Shown piece by piece: positions 35,233 through 43,963 of a DNA stretch of 64,000 bases. Location: assembly GCF_014189505.1 (NCBI RefSeq), contig NZ_CP050300.1, forward strand, positions 186,001-250,000, read 5' to 3'. Each line of letters begins with the position of its first letter. The stretch's first letter is position 1. The stretch is from Phyllobacterium sp. 628. Its GTDB lineage: Bacteria; Pseudomonadota; Alphaproteobacteria; Rhizobiales; Rhizobiaceae. The notes under the pieces are model-generated. The model saw nothing but the letters and a program-made list of their open reading frames with translations, was not told the origin of the DNA and made no database searches. A program made the translations under genes and the position numbers.

Positions 35233-36420
35233 ATGTTGTCATCACAGCATCATATAAGGATTAATGCGATCAATAATCTTTCACCCGATGCATTTGTTCC
35301 AGCAGTTAAGCTAAAACGGCGTGGTTTGTTTTTTAAACTGTGGCGGCTACGCTTTCCGTTTATTATTGTCGTTCTTCCGGTTGTATCCGTCAGTTTGTAT
35401 TATGCATTTATTGCGGCTCCGATGTACGTGTCGCAATCTTCCTTTGTCGTTCGCGTTTCCGCTCCACCCTCATCGTCGAGTTTTGGCAATTTGCTGCAGA
35501 ACAGTGGCATCACGCGTTCGCAAGACGATACGTTTTCCGCACAGGAGTACATCAAGTCGCGTGATGCGTTGGAGCTGATGAGCAATGCCCTGCCGATCCG
35601 CAAATACTTCGCCAGACCGGAGGCGGATTTCTACTCACGTTTCCCGGCACCGTGGCAAAGCGGCCTGTTTGAAGAACTCTTCAAATATTATTCCAGCCGG
35701 GTGCGGATCAGCCACAATGATACGACCGGTATCACAGTTCTCAAGACATCAGCATTCCGGCCCGAAGATGCCTTTGCCATGAACAAGGAATTATTGCAGT
35801 TGGGCAGCGACCGACTGATGAAAATGAATGACCGCGCGCGCGGCGATGCAATCCGGTTTGCCACCGCGGAAGTCGCTAATGCCGAGCAGCGCATGATTGA
35901 TGCGCAGAAAGCCATTACATTGTTCCGCAACAAGGAACTCATGATTGATCCGGGACAAAACTCAACATCTCTTGTCGAGTTGATGAGCCGGCTCAGTGCC
36001 GATCTCGCTTCGGCGCGTGCAAATCTTGCCGAGACCAGAGAGACCGCCCCGGATTCAAGTGCTCTGCCGTTCATCACCAGTCGGATCAGCGCTCTCGAAG
36101 AGCAGCTGAAACTTGAACAAGCAAAAATCGCTGGAAATGACGGCTCGATTGCTCCACGCATTGCAGACTATGAAGCCCTTATCCTGCAGAGAGAATTTTC
36201 CAACAAAGCATTGCTGTCAGCCTTGGATTCGCTCAAAACCGCGCGGGCGGATGCCAGAAGACAGCAGCTTTATCTGGAAGTCATCGTCCCGGCCAACCAG
36301 CCGGACAAGGCAGAACTACCAACCGAGCTCAAAAACATCACCATCGTTCTGCTGGTAACGTCCATCGGCTATTTGCTTGGCTGGCTGCTTCTGACCGCTA
36401 TCCGCGATCATAGCAATTAG
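35233..36420 (+). CDS. Capsule export inner-membrane protein, KpsE/CtrB family (copy 2)
   Basis: This 395-residue paralogue of the kpsE product shares its plan: a first span (FPFIIVVLPVVSVSLYYAFI, about residues 41-60), YVSQSSFVVRV, QDDTFSAQEYIKSRDAL, a coiled-coil (about residues 195-335) and a C-terminal span (ITIVLLVTSIGYLLGWLLL). The two proteins also share DFYSRFP/DFLTRFP, RGDAIRFA/RQDAIRFA and RRQQLYLE/QRQQLYLE. AAGG lies 9 bases before the ATG. It stands alone on its strand, converging on the TPR gene (3' ends overlap by 4 bases). It may serve a second polysaccharide or a variant export complex. Confidence 0.86.
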   Translation: MLSSQHHIRINAINNLSPDAFVPAVKLKRRGLFFKLWRLRFPFIIVVLPVVSVSLYYAFIAAPMYVSQSSFVVRVSAPPSSSSFGNLLQNSGITRSQDDTFSAQEYIKSRDALELMSNALPIRKYFARPEADFYSRFPAPWQSGLFEELFKYYSSRVRISHNDTTGITVLKTSAFRPEDAFAMNKELLQLGSDRLMKMNDRARGDAIRFATAEVANAEQRMIDAQKAITLFRNKELMIDPGQNSTSLVELMSRLSADLASARANLAETRETAPDSSALPFITSRISALEEQLKLEQAKIAGNDGSIAPRIADYEALILQREFSNKALLSALDSLKTARADARRQQLYLEVIVPANQPDKAELPTELKNITIVLLVTSIGYLLGWLLLTAIRDHSN

Positions 36421-37259
36421 GCGGATGACGAGAAGCAGGTATAGATTTCATTAATACAACCCTGAATTTCCCGCTCGTGAGGCGACGTGGAATCAACGTA
36501 GCCCGCCCGCTCGAACTGCCGGTTGCGAGCCGCGATATAGTGTGCCAAGGCTGCGCGGTAATCGCCCGCTATCTTGTTAAGGTGGCCCAGTTGCACGTCC
36601 ACATCTTCCAGACTGTCTGGATTGAACTCATTGGCATAGTCGCGATATTGCCCGTAAAGTGACCTTGCTTCTTCAAAATCACCGTCTTCCTTGGTAACAT
36701 TGGCATAGACCGCGATCATATCAATCTGGCCGTTCTCCACGACAAGCTTCCGCAAGGCGGCGCGTGCCAGGGACCACTGCCCGGCATCCACCAGACGCAT
36801 GGCGGCCCTTCGATCATCATCAATGCCGGGTTTCGACGAACTATTGCGCGATACGCTGACATGCCGTGCAATATCCAAATCATCGGGGGCCAATTTTGAG
36901 GCTTTTTTATACCAGTCATGGGCTTTCTTCATATCACCCATCCGGTTGAACAGGTGCCCAAGCTGGACATGAATATCAACGTCACGCGGATTAAGACCCA
37001 AATATTTGCGATAGGCAGTTTCGGCCTTGTCGTAACGCCCAAACTCCTTCTCGCTATGACCAAGCTGCACCAGAAGACCCGCCCGGGCGGGACTGTCCGC
37101 CACAGCGCGCGCATAGAACTTAGCCGCGCTTTCCCAATCGCCCCGATCACGGGCAGCGTCCGCTTGCGCAACAGCGCTCGGCGGCGCGTTTGTTATGTTG
37201 GCTCCAACCACTTCAAGCCCACGTTTCGCAGAGCGCAAAGAAAAGGGTAGCTTTATCAT
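36417..37259 (-). CDS. Tetratricopeptide-repeat protein
   Basis: The 280-residue protein contains consecutive TPR units, clearest at ARDRGDWESAAKFYARAVAD, LGHSEKEFGRYDKAETAYRK and LGHLFNRMGDMKKAHDWYKK (about residues 37-130), with a weaker set toward the C-terminus. No signal peptide is seen, so it is probably cytoplasmic and scaffolds other capsule enzymes. Its ATG overlaps the stop of the upstream gene (ATGA). The function cannot be read from sequence. Confidence 0.8.
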   Translation of the reverse strand: MIKLPFSLRSAKRGLEVVGANITNAPPSAVAQADAARDRGDWESAAKFYARAVADSPARAGLLVQLGHSEKEFGRYDKAETAYRKYLGLNPRDVDIHVQLGHLFNRMGDMKKAHDWYKKASKLAPDDLDIARHVSVSRNSSSKPGIDDDRRAAMRLVDAGQWSLARAALRKLVVENGQIDMIAVYANVTKEDGDFEEARSLYGQYRDYANEFNPDSLEDVDVQLGHLNKIAGDYRAALAHYIAARNRQFERAGYVDSTSPHEREIQGCINEIYTCFSSSA

Positions 37260-38248
37260 GTCTGAGCCTCACGCGGATTTTCCCGCTGCATAGATACTTC
37301 CCGCAGCCGCACCCAATGCAGTTCATCGGCAGTTTCAATCACTCTGAGCCGCAATTCGACAAACCGGTGCTCTTTGCGGATATCGGCAAGAAGACCGCCA
37401 ACAAACGATCCGGCAATCGTAAAGTCCAAGAGAATGTCGAGGCCGGAATTGGCAACAAGCTGAACAGCAATTTTTGCTGCGTGATCTTGAACGAGATCAA
37501 TCTTGACCAGCCACGACCCTTCCTGAAAGCTTCGCTTCGGGCCAACCATGAGCCAGCCGGGGTTCACTTTCCAGCCGCTATCGACGACATTCACCGGTTG
37601 CCGCAAAAGATCAGGACCTATCATCCATCCGGAATTCGGAACTTCCCGGATAAAAATCAAAGTCTCCTGTCCATTCAGGTTGTAAGCCAGTCCTGCAGGC
37701 ATCGTTTGTGCTGCACTTTGATCCGCCGGGCCGTCCATGGCTTTCTCATTTTCCTCCAACGTATCCCACAACGAGAACTGGCCATCGCGCCGCGCTATTG
37801 CAACAACCTGTTTGACGATGTCGGCACGGGTTTTGACATTGCGTCTGAGATCAAATTCAAAGGACAGACGCTCCTTCTCAGATGGCTCCCGTCCACAGAT
37901 TTTTGAGAAACTGTAGCGAAGAAACGCCACATTATCGTCAGGCGCAAAACGCGTGAAATTTTCGAGCAAGGCAAACTGGTCCGCCGGACGCCGTATCACC
38001 TGCGCCACAAATTCATCGAGCTTGCCATTGGTATCCGGAGATGCTGACCGCAAAGCGTCAATTATCTTCATACGGTTTGTGCCATTGCGAATAGCCTGCG
38101 CAAGATTATGCCGCTCTTCAACCGGCAGATCCGTCGCGGTCAAATTGAACGCGGAGGCCCAAGCATCGACGAATGCATCGGCTGACAGCGAAAAGACGTC
38201 TTTTGGCAAGGCTTGCAACGGGATTTTATGCAGCTCGGCGATTGTCAT
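37256..38248 (-). CDS. Hypothetical protein with DUF4214-like segment and C-terminal beta-rich domain
   Basis: I do not recognise this 330-residue protein as an enzyme. It has a helical N-terminal half including LRYSFSKICGREPSEKERL (about residues 105-123), which resembles the DUF4214 module also at the start of the FkbM gene at 25249. A beta-rich C-terminal half (GWMIGPDLLRQPVN onward) follows; its spacing of Gly/Trp/Leu positions resembles the tail of the protein at 42800. It lies between a two-domain glycosyltransferase (22-base overlap) and the TPR gene (4-base overlap), so it belongs to the capsule operon. The ATG at 38248 is chosen; the frame remains open to 38374, inside the upstream gene. 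Confidence 0.7.
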   Translation of the reverse strand: MTIAELHKIPLQALPKDVFSLSADAFVDAWASAFNLTATDLPVEERHNLAQAIRNGTNRMKIIDALRSASPDTNGKLDEFVAQVIRRPADQFALLENFTRFAPDDNVAFLRYSFSKICGREPSEKERLSFEFDLRRNVKTRADIVKQVVAIARRDGQFSLWDTLEENEKAMDGPADQSAAQTMPAGLAYNLNGQETLIFIREVPNSGWMIGPDLLRQPVNVVDSGWKVNPGWLMVGPKRSFQEGSWLVKIDLVQDHAAKIAVQLVANSGLDILLDFTIAGSFVGGLLADIRKEHRFVELRLRVIETADELHWVRLREVSMQRENPREAQT

Positions 38249-40547
38249 ATTTTCGACCCAACATTTGTTCGATGACCACAACGTGACGCGCCGCGACGCG
38301 CGGGTAAGAATTCCACTCGGTAGCCTGTCGGCGATCGGCATCGCGCAAACCAAGCAGCGCAAGATTTTGTGCAAGACTTACCAGCGCCTCGGCCACACAA
38401 TCAACATCCACCGAACGCACCACATGGCTTATCGGCCACATGTCACGCAGAACGGACGAGCGGGAGCAGAGAAGCGGGCGGTCAGCCGTCATGGCTATTC
38501 GTGCCGCACCGGTCGCGGTTTCCGTGGAAGCCCCATAGAGAAATGCCAGCAAATCACATCGGGCAAGCTCGTCTGAAAGCTCCGCCTCATCGACGAAATC
38601 AAAACGGGCTGATGCCACGTCGTGCAGATCAAAATAGTTGAGCAGATTTTCTACGGTGACGCGCGATGCACGTGATTGATCATTGGGCACCATGCAATTG
38701 AGCAGTTTAAGGCGCAGCCGCGGCTCGAACAGGCGTGCTTTGGCAAAGGCCCGCACCAGGAGATCTATGTTCTTATGCGGCATGAGGAAGCCAAACGAGC
38801 CAATCGTGAATGTCGACGGTTCCGGCTGTGGACCATTGTCCAAACTTTCGCGAACCCCGTGTGGCACGACCACAGGATTAGGGTGACCGGCATTCGCCAG
38901 AAGTCCGGCATCTTCGGCCGAATGGACAAAAACGACATCAAATGCCTTGGTCCATTCCAGATGACCGCCGCGCAGCGTCTCTTTCACACTGTGCATCGTG
39001 ATGATGCGAAGCTTGTGGCTCGTATGCTGAAGTGTGCTTAGCAGCAGTTCCATATCGGGTGTCGAAAAATGCCCCGGATGATGCTGTATCCACACGACAT
39101 CACCACGTGCCTGCTCGATCTCACCAATGAAACGCGTCAGCGATGCAAGGTCATAGCCCCACGGCCTCGTCGTTATCGCAGCCGTTTCAGCTGTTTTTTC
39201 CGCTGCACTATCCGGCAGGGCATCATCAACGATCCTGCGAGCATAAATATGTGAAAACCGTCCGGCGAGAGCGGGCGTAGAGAACAGGTGGCCGGAATAG
39301 GTTGCGAGACCGCATTGCTGCTGCCACGACGAAACAAGATCAATCGTCCACGGCCGCTTGAATCCGGCAATGAGTTTGACTGGCTTGGCAATCGCAGAAA
39401 GGACCCGGCCCGCAACTGCCTGCCAACTCATATGATCATCAAGAAGCTTCAGCGCATTTTTGCTGCGCATGCGCGCCTCCTCCTGGTTGCTGAGTGCCGC
39501 CCGCATCTGTTTTCCCAGATCCGCGACAGAAGGTTCGGCCCACAAACTGAGCGAGCCGGAGACATGCGCCAAGGATGGCGCCATATGATAGTCGACAAGC
39601 CAAGCCGTGCGGGGCGTGCAAAAATCGACCTGTCCACTGTAACCAGTCGTGACAACGGGCACCCCCAACCGCATCGCTTCAGCCAGCGGCAAACCAAAAC
39701 CTTCGCCCCGGCTTGGCGCGACCACAAGTGCCGCTGTCCGGTATAGGGCGAGGAGCTCATCCGGATCACAATAGTCTTCAATCAGGATGACCGGCGGTGC
39801 GTCTTTCAACGCACCTTCAAACTTTGTCATCACCTTGCGGAGGATATTATCCGGATTGGGAAATGTCTTGATAACAAGTTCGACCGGTTCATCCTGCTTG
39901 AATGTCTGCGCATAGGCTTCAATGAGCACATCGATACCCTTGCGCGGAAAGCACGAGGACACGTGTAAAATCCGCTTTTTGCCATTGGAGGGCAGCGGCG
40001 ATACGGCGCCCACTCCCGAGTCTGCGTGAACGTGGTCAGTGCCGTTGCCAACGACCTCGACGGGAATGGTAAGTCCGGACTGTACGAAGGCCTGCTTAAC
40101 GAAATTGGCGGTAACCATGACCAGATCAAGATCACGGTTGAAGCGCGATACAAGATATTGGGGAACTTCCAGCTCTTCCCAGGCAAAATTTACATAAGCA
40201 TTGAATTTGCCCACCATATCATGCGTGACTGGCGGCCATGTATTACGCAAATGGACGTCAAAGGTTTGACCTGCCGGATATTGCGGAAGCATCCGCCGTT
40301 TAACTTCCGGTGCCGCCGAAATACGGGCATCCGTTTGCCAATCCGACTCCGATGTATAGCAAACAATATCGATGCCGGTTGCGATAAGTGCCTGTGCAAG
40401 AAAGCGGTTGACGATAGCGAGACTGTAGTCGCCCTTGAATACACCGTCAAAAAAAACACGTTTGCCCGCGAATTTCCCAAGCAAAACCTTCAAATCAGTC
40501 ATATTTTCATCAAGCGTATAAGGTGAAGCCAATAGTTCACTACGCAT
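38226..40547 (-). CDS. Two-module glycosyltransferase (tandem GT4 domains)
   Basis: The 773-residue protein has a first GT-B module with ILHVSSCFPRKGIDVLIEAY (about residues 193-212) and APSRGEGFGLPLAEAMRLG with EX7E glutamates (about residues 275-293). A second module starts near residue 395 (PWTIDLVSSWQQQCGLATYS). It includes WIQHHPGHFS, VVPHGVRESL, GSFGFLMPHKNIDLLVRAF (about residues 580-598) and a weaker donor site (LLAFLYGASTETATGAARIA). It could add two sugars of a capsule repeat unit in turn. GGAG is 8 bases before the ATG. Confidence 0.88.
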   Translation of the reverse strand: MRSELLASPYTLDENMTDLKVLLGKFAGKRVFFDGVFKGDYSLAIVNRFLAQALIATGIDIVCYTSESDWQTDARISAAPEVKRRMLPQYPAGQTFDVHLRNTWPPVTHDMVGKFNAYVNFAWEELEVPQYLVSRFNRDLDLVMVTANFVKQAFVQSGLTIPVEVVGNGTDHVHADSGVGAVSPLPSNGKKRILHVSSCFPRKGIDVLIEAYAQTFKQDEPVELVIKTFPNPDNILRKVMTKFEGALKDAPPVILIEDYCDPDELLALYRTAALVVAPSRGEGFGLPLAEAMRLGVPVVTTGYSGQVDFCTPRTAWLVDYHMAPSLAHVSGSLSLWAEPSVADLGKQMRAALSNQEEARMRSKNALKLLDDHMSWQAVAGRVLSAIAKPVKLIAGFKRPWTIDLVSSWQQQCGLATYSGHLFSTPALAGRFSHIYARRIVDDALPDSAAEKTAETAAITTRPWGYDLASLTRFIGEIEQARGDVVWIQHHPGHFSTPDMELLLSTLQHTSHKLRIITMHSVKETLRGGHLEWTKAFDVVFVHSAEDAGLLANAGHPNPVVVPHGVRESLDNGPQPEPSTFTIGSFGFLMPHKNIDLLVRAFAKARLFEPRLRLKLLNCMVPNDQSRASRVTVENLLNYFDLHDVASARFDFVDEAELSDELARCDLLAFLYGASTETATGAARIAMTADRPLLCSRSSVLRDMWPISHVVRSVDVDCVAEALVSLAQNLALLGLRDADRRQATEWNSYPRVAARHVVVIEQMLGRKYDNRRAA

Positions 40548-40657
40548 TCACTGCTCTCCAAAGCACTTATTAAAATGATTTCATACTGAAAAATGCAAAT
40601 TGTAAATGGAGTATATTCTATCTCAACGAGATATTCTTGTTACATATGGTTAAAAGC

Positions 40658-40691
40658 ATAGGATGCGCTCCGATGAAGGAGCGCATCCTAT
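40658..40691 (-). terminator. Strong stem-loop after the Hint-domain gene
   Basis: ATAGGATGCGCTCC (40658-40671) and GGAGCGCATCCTAT (40678-40691) form a perfect 14-bp stem with a 6-base loop. On the minus strand it follows the Hint gene stop by 15 bases and is followed by CTTTTAA, fitting a rho-independent terminator with a short T-tract. Confidence 0.75.
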
Positions 40692-40706
40692 ATTTATTAC
40701 TTCGAT

Positions 40707-41891
40707 TTATGAAGCTTTTGATTCTTCCATGCCATAGCCAAGTGCTACTTCGCGCTCTGCAAGCAAGGCACGAGCCTTGTCAACGGCTGGACCCCAATAG
40801 GTGAGGGGATAGCAAGCTTTCGCCTCTTTGGCTTTTGCCGAAGTGAACTGGAGAACACCGGGCTCAAGGAAGACATTTCTGTTGCCAAGATCAAGGTAAG
40901 TTTCAGCCTGCGCACCTTCAGCCCAGATTACATCATGCTCTTCAAGTTCGACGTGGAAGTAGTCGATAGGGCTGAGAATGATTTCCTGGGTGATCGTTGT
41001 CCCATTGATCAAAAGCTTTGCCGGAATGAGCGCGCCTTCGATGAACATGCAATGATCCGGAGAGACGAACAAATCCCGATGCGGTACATTTTCAGCGATG
41101 GCTCCGGCACGGATGCGAACCGGAAGTTCATCACGCGGCTTGTCCATAGCTTTCGGATCAAGCTTGCGACTGCCAATCCATTTCACAGCCACTGCGCCGT
41201 TGTTCAGACTGAGAACAAGGTCGCCTTCCTTGAGGAATTCCACAGGTACTTCGCCATCCGGCGTTGCAATCATGGTGCCGCGGACGAAGCAAGGCGTCAG
41301 GAAGGTAAGTGTGTCTGTGGTGTCACTGTAAGAGTAGGTCGCGCCGGCAGGAATGGTATAGGATACCGTAGCAAGACCCAATAGCCCCACACCGTGGAAT
41401 GTAACCACATTGCCTGCCTGAGTGACACTGTTCGAACCGGTAATGGTAACCGTATCGCCGTTCTGCACATTCACAATGGTCGGAATCGACGTCAGAGGAA
41501 GGCTCAGAAGTGTCGATGGCATATAGGTGAAATGCCCACTACCGGCAGCATTGGCAAAATCGACCGTCGTCGTGTTCAACACTTCGACACTCAGAGCGGC
41601 CTGGTTGATGATCAGATTGCTGCCCGCACCGATATTGTAGTTGAACGTTGAGCCGGCACCAACGCCCGCAAGCTGTGCGCTTACCGTCAGCGTCGCGCCG
41701 TTGACCACATTAAGCGTTGTGGTGGTTAAGCCCGTAACGCCTGTAAAGTTGGTAACGGTAACGTTGACACCGCTAACGGTCAAAGTGGCGTTAGAAACCA
41801 GACCGAGATTTATTGTGTCTCCGTTGGCCGCACTTGTGGAATCGATTGTTGTATTTGTATTCTGAAGTAGCTGAACGTTTAGAATAGCCAT
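40707..41891 (-). CDS. Hint-domain (hedgehog/intein-type) surface protein
   Basis: The 394-residue protein has a repetitive Thr/Asn/Val-rich N-terminal half (about residues 1-195; TLTVSGVNVTVTNFTG, TLNVVNGATLTVSAQ) typical of beta-solenoid adhesins. A Hint domain follows, opening with CFVRGTMIATPDGEVPVEFL (about residues 198-217) and containing the block PHRDLFVSPDHCMFIEGAL (about residues 268-286). Hint domains cleave themselves at the cysteine, releasing or lipidating the N-terminal part. No Sec signal is seen, so export may use type I secretion. Its position inside the capsule locus, with its own terminator, suggests a cell-surface product. Confidence 0.78.
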   Translation of the reverse strand: MAILNVQLLQNTNTTIDSTSAANGDTINLGLVSNATLTVSGVNVTVTNFTGVTGLTTTTLNVVNGATLTVSAQLAGVGAGSTFNYNIGAGSNLIINQAALSVEVLNTTTVDFANAAGSGHFTYMPSTLLSLPLTSIPTIVNVQNGDTVTITGSNSVTQAGNVVTFHGVGLLGLATVSYTIPAGATYSYSDTTDTLTFLTPCFVRGTMIATPDGEVPVEFLKEGDLVLSLNNGAVAVKWIGSRKLDPKAMDKPRDELPVRIRAGAIAENVPHRDLFVSPDHCMFIEGALIPAKLLINGTTITQEIILSPIDYFHVELEEHDVIWAEGAQAETYLDLGNRNVFLEPGVLQFTSAKAKEAKACYPLTYWGPAVDKARALLAEREVALGYGMEESKAS

Positions 41892-41951
41892 AGCAAATCC
41901 CTCTCTGTTAAGAGCTGAGTGTTCGTTGTTTTATGCTCAGAATGAAGCGGA

Positions 41952-42653
41952 TCAGAACTTGTAGTTCAGACCGATCCTTACAGTGTGAAAATCTGACGTT
42001 GCTTCTGTTGTCAGAATATCATCACCAATCTTGCGGCTGCCCAAGTTGATGTATTGATATTCAAGTTTTGCAGTCAGATGGTCAGTAAAGGCATGTTCCA
42101 CACCAGCGCCCGCAACCCAGCCCGCGCGAGTCTTGCTTTCATCGATATAATTAACGCCGTCGACATCGACCTTGTATTTAACATTGCCGTAGGCCAGACC
42201 GCCTGTGCCGTAGATCATTGTGCGATCCCAGGCATAGCCAAGACGCGGACGGAGTGTTCCGAACCAGTTGATTTTGGAGCTGGCATGAACGTCTGAACCG
42301 AGGAAGCGCGTTGTGAAGTCATCATTGACATCGCCGCCCTGGAAATCCGCTTCAAGGCCGAGAACGAAATTGTTCATCTGATAGTTGTAGCCAATCTGCC
42401 CGCCGCCGAAGAAGCCGCTGTTTTCCAGCTTGTCGACGTCACCCAGATACCGGCCGAAAGTCCGCAGACCGACTTTATCATCGCCGGCGAAGCCATAGCC
42501 AGCGTTCACACCGGCATAGAAACCTGTCCATGTAAAAGCCGGTTCGGTGAATACTGCTTCCGGAGGAGCCTCTGAAACTGCATCAGCTGCGTAAGCACTT
42601 CCCGATAGAACTGCCGCCGCAAAGAACAAACCAATAGCACCAAATTTCTGCAT
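41952..42653 (-). CDS. Outer membrane beta-barrel protein, Omp25/Omp31/RopB-like
   Basis: The 233-residue protein has a signal peptide (MQKFGAIGLFFAAAVLSGSA, cleavage after AYA near residue 23). An eight-strand barrel pattern follows: FTWTGFYAGVNAGYGF, GGGQIGYNYQMNNFVLGLEA, RPRLGYAWDRTMIYGTGGLA, and a final strand ending in YKF with the terminal aromatic residue. The start at 42653 is set by the signal peptide and an AAGGTGGAAG ribosome site; the frame extends to 42698. Such proteins are abundant surface proteins of Rhizobiales. It stands between the Hint gene and the capsule glycosylation genes. Confidence 0.88.
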   Translation of the reverse strand: MQKFGAIGLFFAAAVLSGSAYAADAVSEAPPEAVFTEPAFTWTGFYAGVNAGYGFAGDDKVGLRTFGRYLGDVDKLENSGFFGGGQIGYNYQMNNFVLGLEADFQGGDVNDDFTTRFLGSDVHASSKINWFGTLRPRLGYAWDRTMIYGTGGLAYGNVKYKVDVDGVNYIDESKTRAGWVAGAGVEHAFTDHLTAKLEYQYINLGSRKIGDDILTTEATSDFHTVRIGLNYKF

Positions 42654-42799
42654 GACTTCCACCTTAAAAAGACCAACTTTCAGATGGAAGAATGACATGT
42701 AATATTTATTCGAGATATACTTTAATTACATAAGATTCACTAAATATAGTCGTCGTTTGTATACAGTTGTCGCATTTTGTATTGCATCAGTAAAACGTG

Positions 42800-43954
42800 T
42801 TATTTTGGATGGTTAACAATTTCTTGCGGCACTCCAGATTGCTCGACATCCCGCTCTGGAAGCACATCCTCCATATCTGGAGGAGAATCAGGGTCCGTGA
42901 CATCGATGGGGCTCAATTCGGCAGACCAATACGCGATAGATCCTTCAATGGAACCAGTATCGGTAAAAAGTCTGATTTCAATCGGCTCTTTGGGACGTTC
43001 AATATGAAAAGCCGCCTCCGCGGCGAAAGAGCCAGTACCGGAAGGGCGAACGCGAATCTTGCTGAGCAATTCAGAATTGTGGATTTCAATCGTAAAAATC
43101 TGTCCATAAATATTCTGATTAATGCCGAGAGCAAATCTGGCATTCCATTCGCCCGCCGGGAGATGGAAGTAAGGGCCATAGACCAGACAACGCGCGCGCC
43201 CAACAAGATCAATCTCGCCCGCTGCAGTTGCGCCGGCCTTGTCGGCAAGAAGAAAGCTTTCATGCGGCCAAGTCAAAGATGGCTTCTGCCCCGTCTTCAT
43301 ATACCCGTCAAATGGTTGCAAAACCTGTACTGCAAGTTGACGCAACTCGTCTGGAAGCTCTGAACAGCCATCTCCAGGGGCTGCGTATAGATGATTGATC
43401 CTCGCCACAGATGTTTCGAAATCGGGGATTTGATTGACGCTCGTCAGGGTCTCCGCAGCCTCAAGGCCTAAATGTTTCAGACATCGCACCATACTGGCCG
43501 TAGACAACGATATTCCCAGCTTGCGGCACATGTGGCCAACAATTCGATGGATAGGCAGATTACTGACTTTGTCGCGCTCAATATTTACGAGAAAGGAGTG
43601 AGATCGCATTTGTGAAAGACAGGCGATACTTGCGGATAGTGAGCGCACAATCGAGATGTCATGCACTTGCATTTGCCTTGAAAGATAGAGCGTCGCATCA
43701 AGCGCATTCTCGCTGAAGACGATGTAAGGAGCCTTAGTTCCCAATAAAAAGCCGCATAGATCCGTGGCAGGATAATGTGAGGTAACGATTACATCCTCGC
43801 TCGTGCGGTTTTTCCAGGCACTCTGTAAATCGTCCAGCGTTTCCACATGAACAAAGCTATGATCAACGAACGCCTCGCGCGCGATCGCCTGCAGGGCGGC
43901 GTTGCCCCAGAACGACATCAAACCAGGCATTCCCAGAGCAACAAGAAGTGTCAT
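42800..43954 (-). CDS. Hypothetical capsule-locus protein with glycosyltransferase-associated beta-rich tail
   Basis: I do not recognise the N-terminal 230 residues with certainty. VALGMPGLMSFWGNAALQAI and VIVTSHYPATDL, then APYIVFSENALDATLYLSR, recall the layout of sulfotransferase-like proteins, but no intact phosphosulfate-binding P-loop is visible. The C-terminal part (CLVYGPYFHLPAGEWNARFA, about residues 260-279, then FTIEIHN) looks like the beta-sandwich found beside bacterial glycosyltransferases. It lies 9 bases after a GT4 gene, so it is probably co-expressed. No convincing ribosome site is seen. Confidence 0.65.
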   Translation of the reverse strand: MTLLVALGMPGLMSFWGNAALQAIAREAFVDHSFVHVETLDDLQSAWKNRTSEDVIVTSHYPATDLCGFLLGTKAPYIVFSENALDATLYLSRQMQVHDISIVRSLSASIACLSQMRSHSFLVNIERDKVSNLPIHRIVGHMCRKLGISLSTASMVRCLKHLGLEAAETLTSVNQIPDFETSVARINHLYAAPGDGCSELPDELRQLAVQVLQPFDGYMKTGQKPSLTWPHESFLLADKAGATAAGEIDLVGRARCLVYGPYFHLPAGEWNARFALGINQNIYGQIFTIEIHNSELLSKIRVRPSGTGSFAAEAAFHIERPKEPIEIRLFTDTGSIEGSIAYWSAELSPIDVTDPDSPPDMEDVLPERDVEQSGVPQEIVNHPK

Positions 43955-43963
43955 TGGCTTGTT

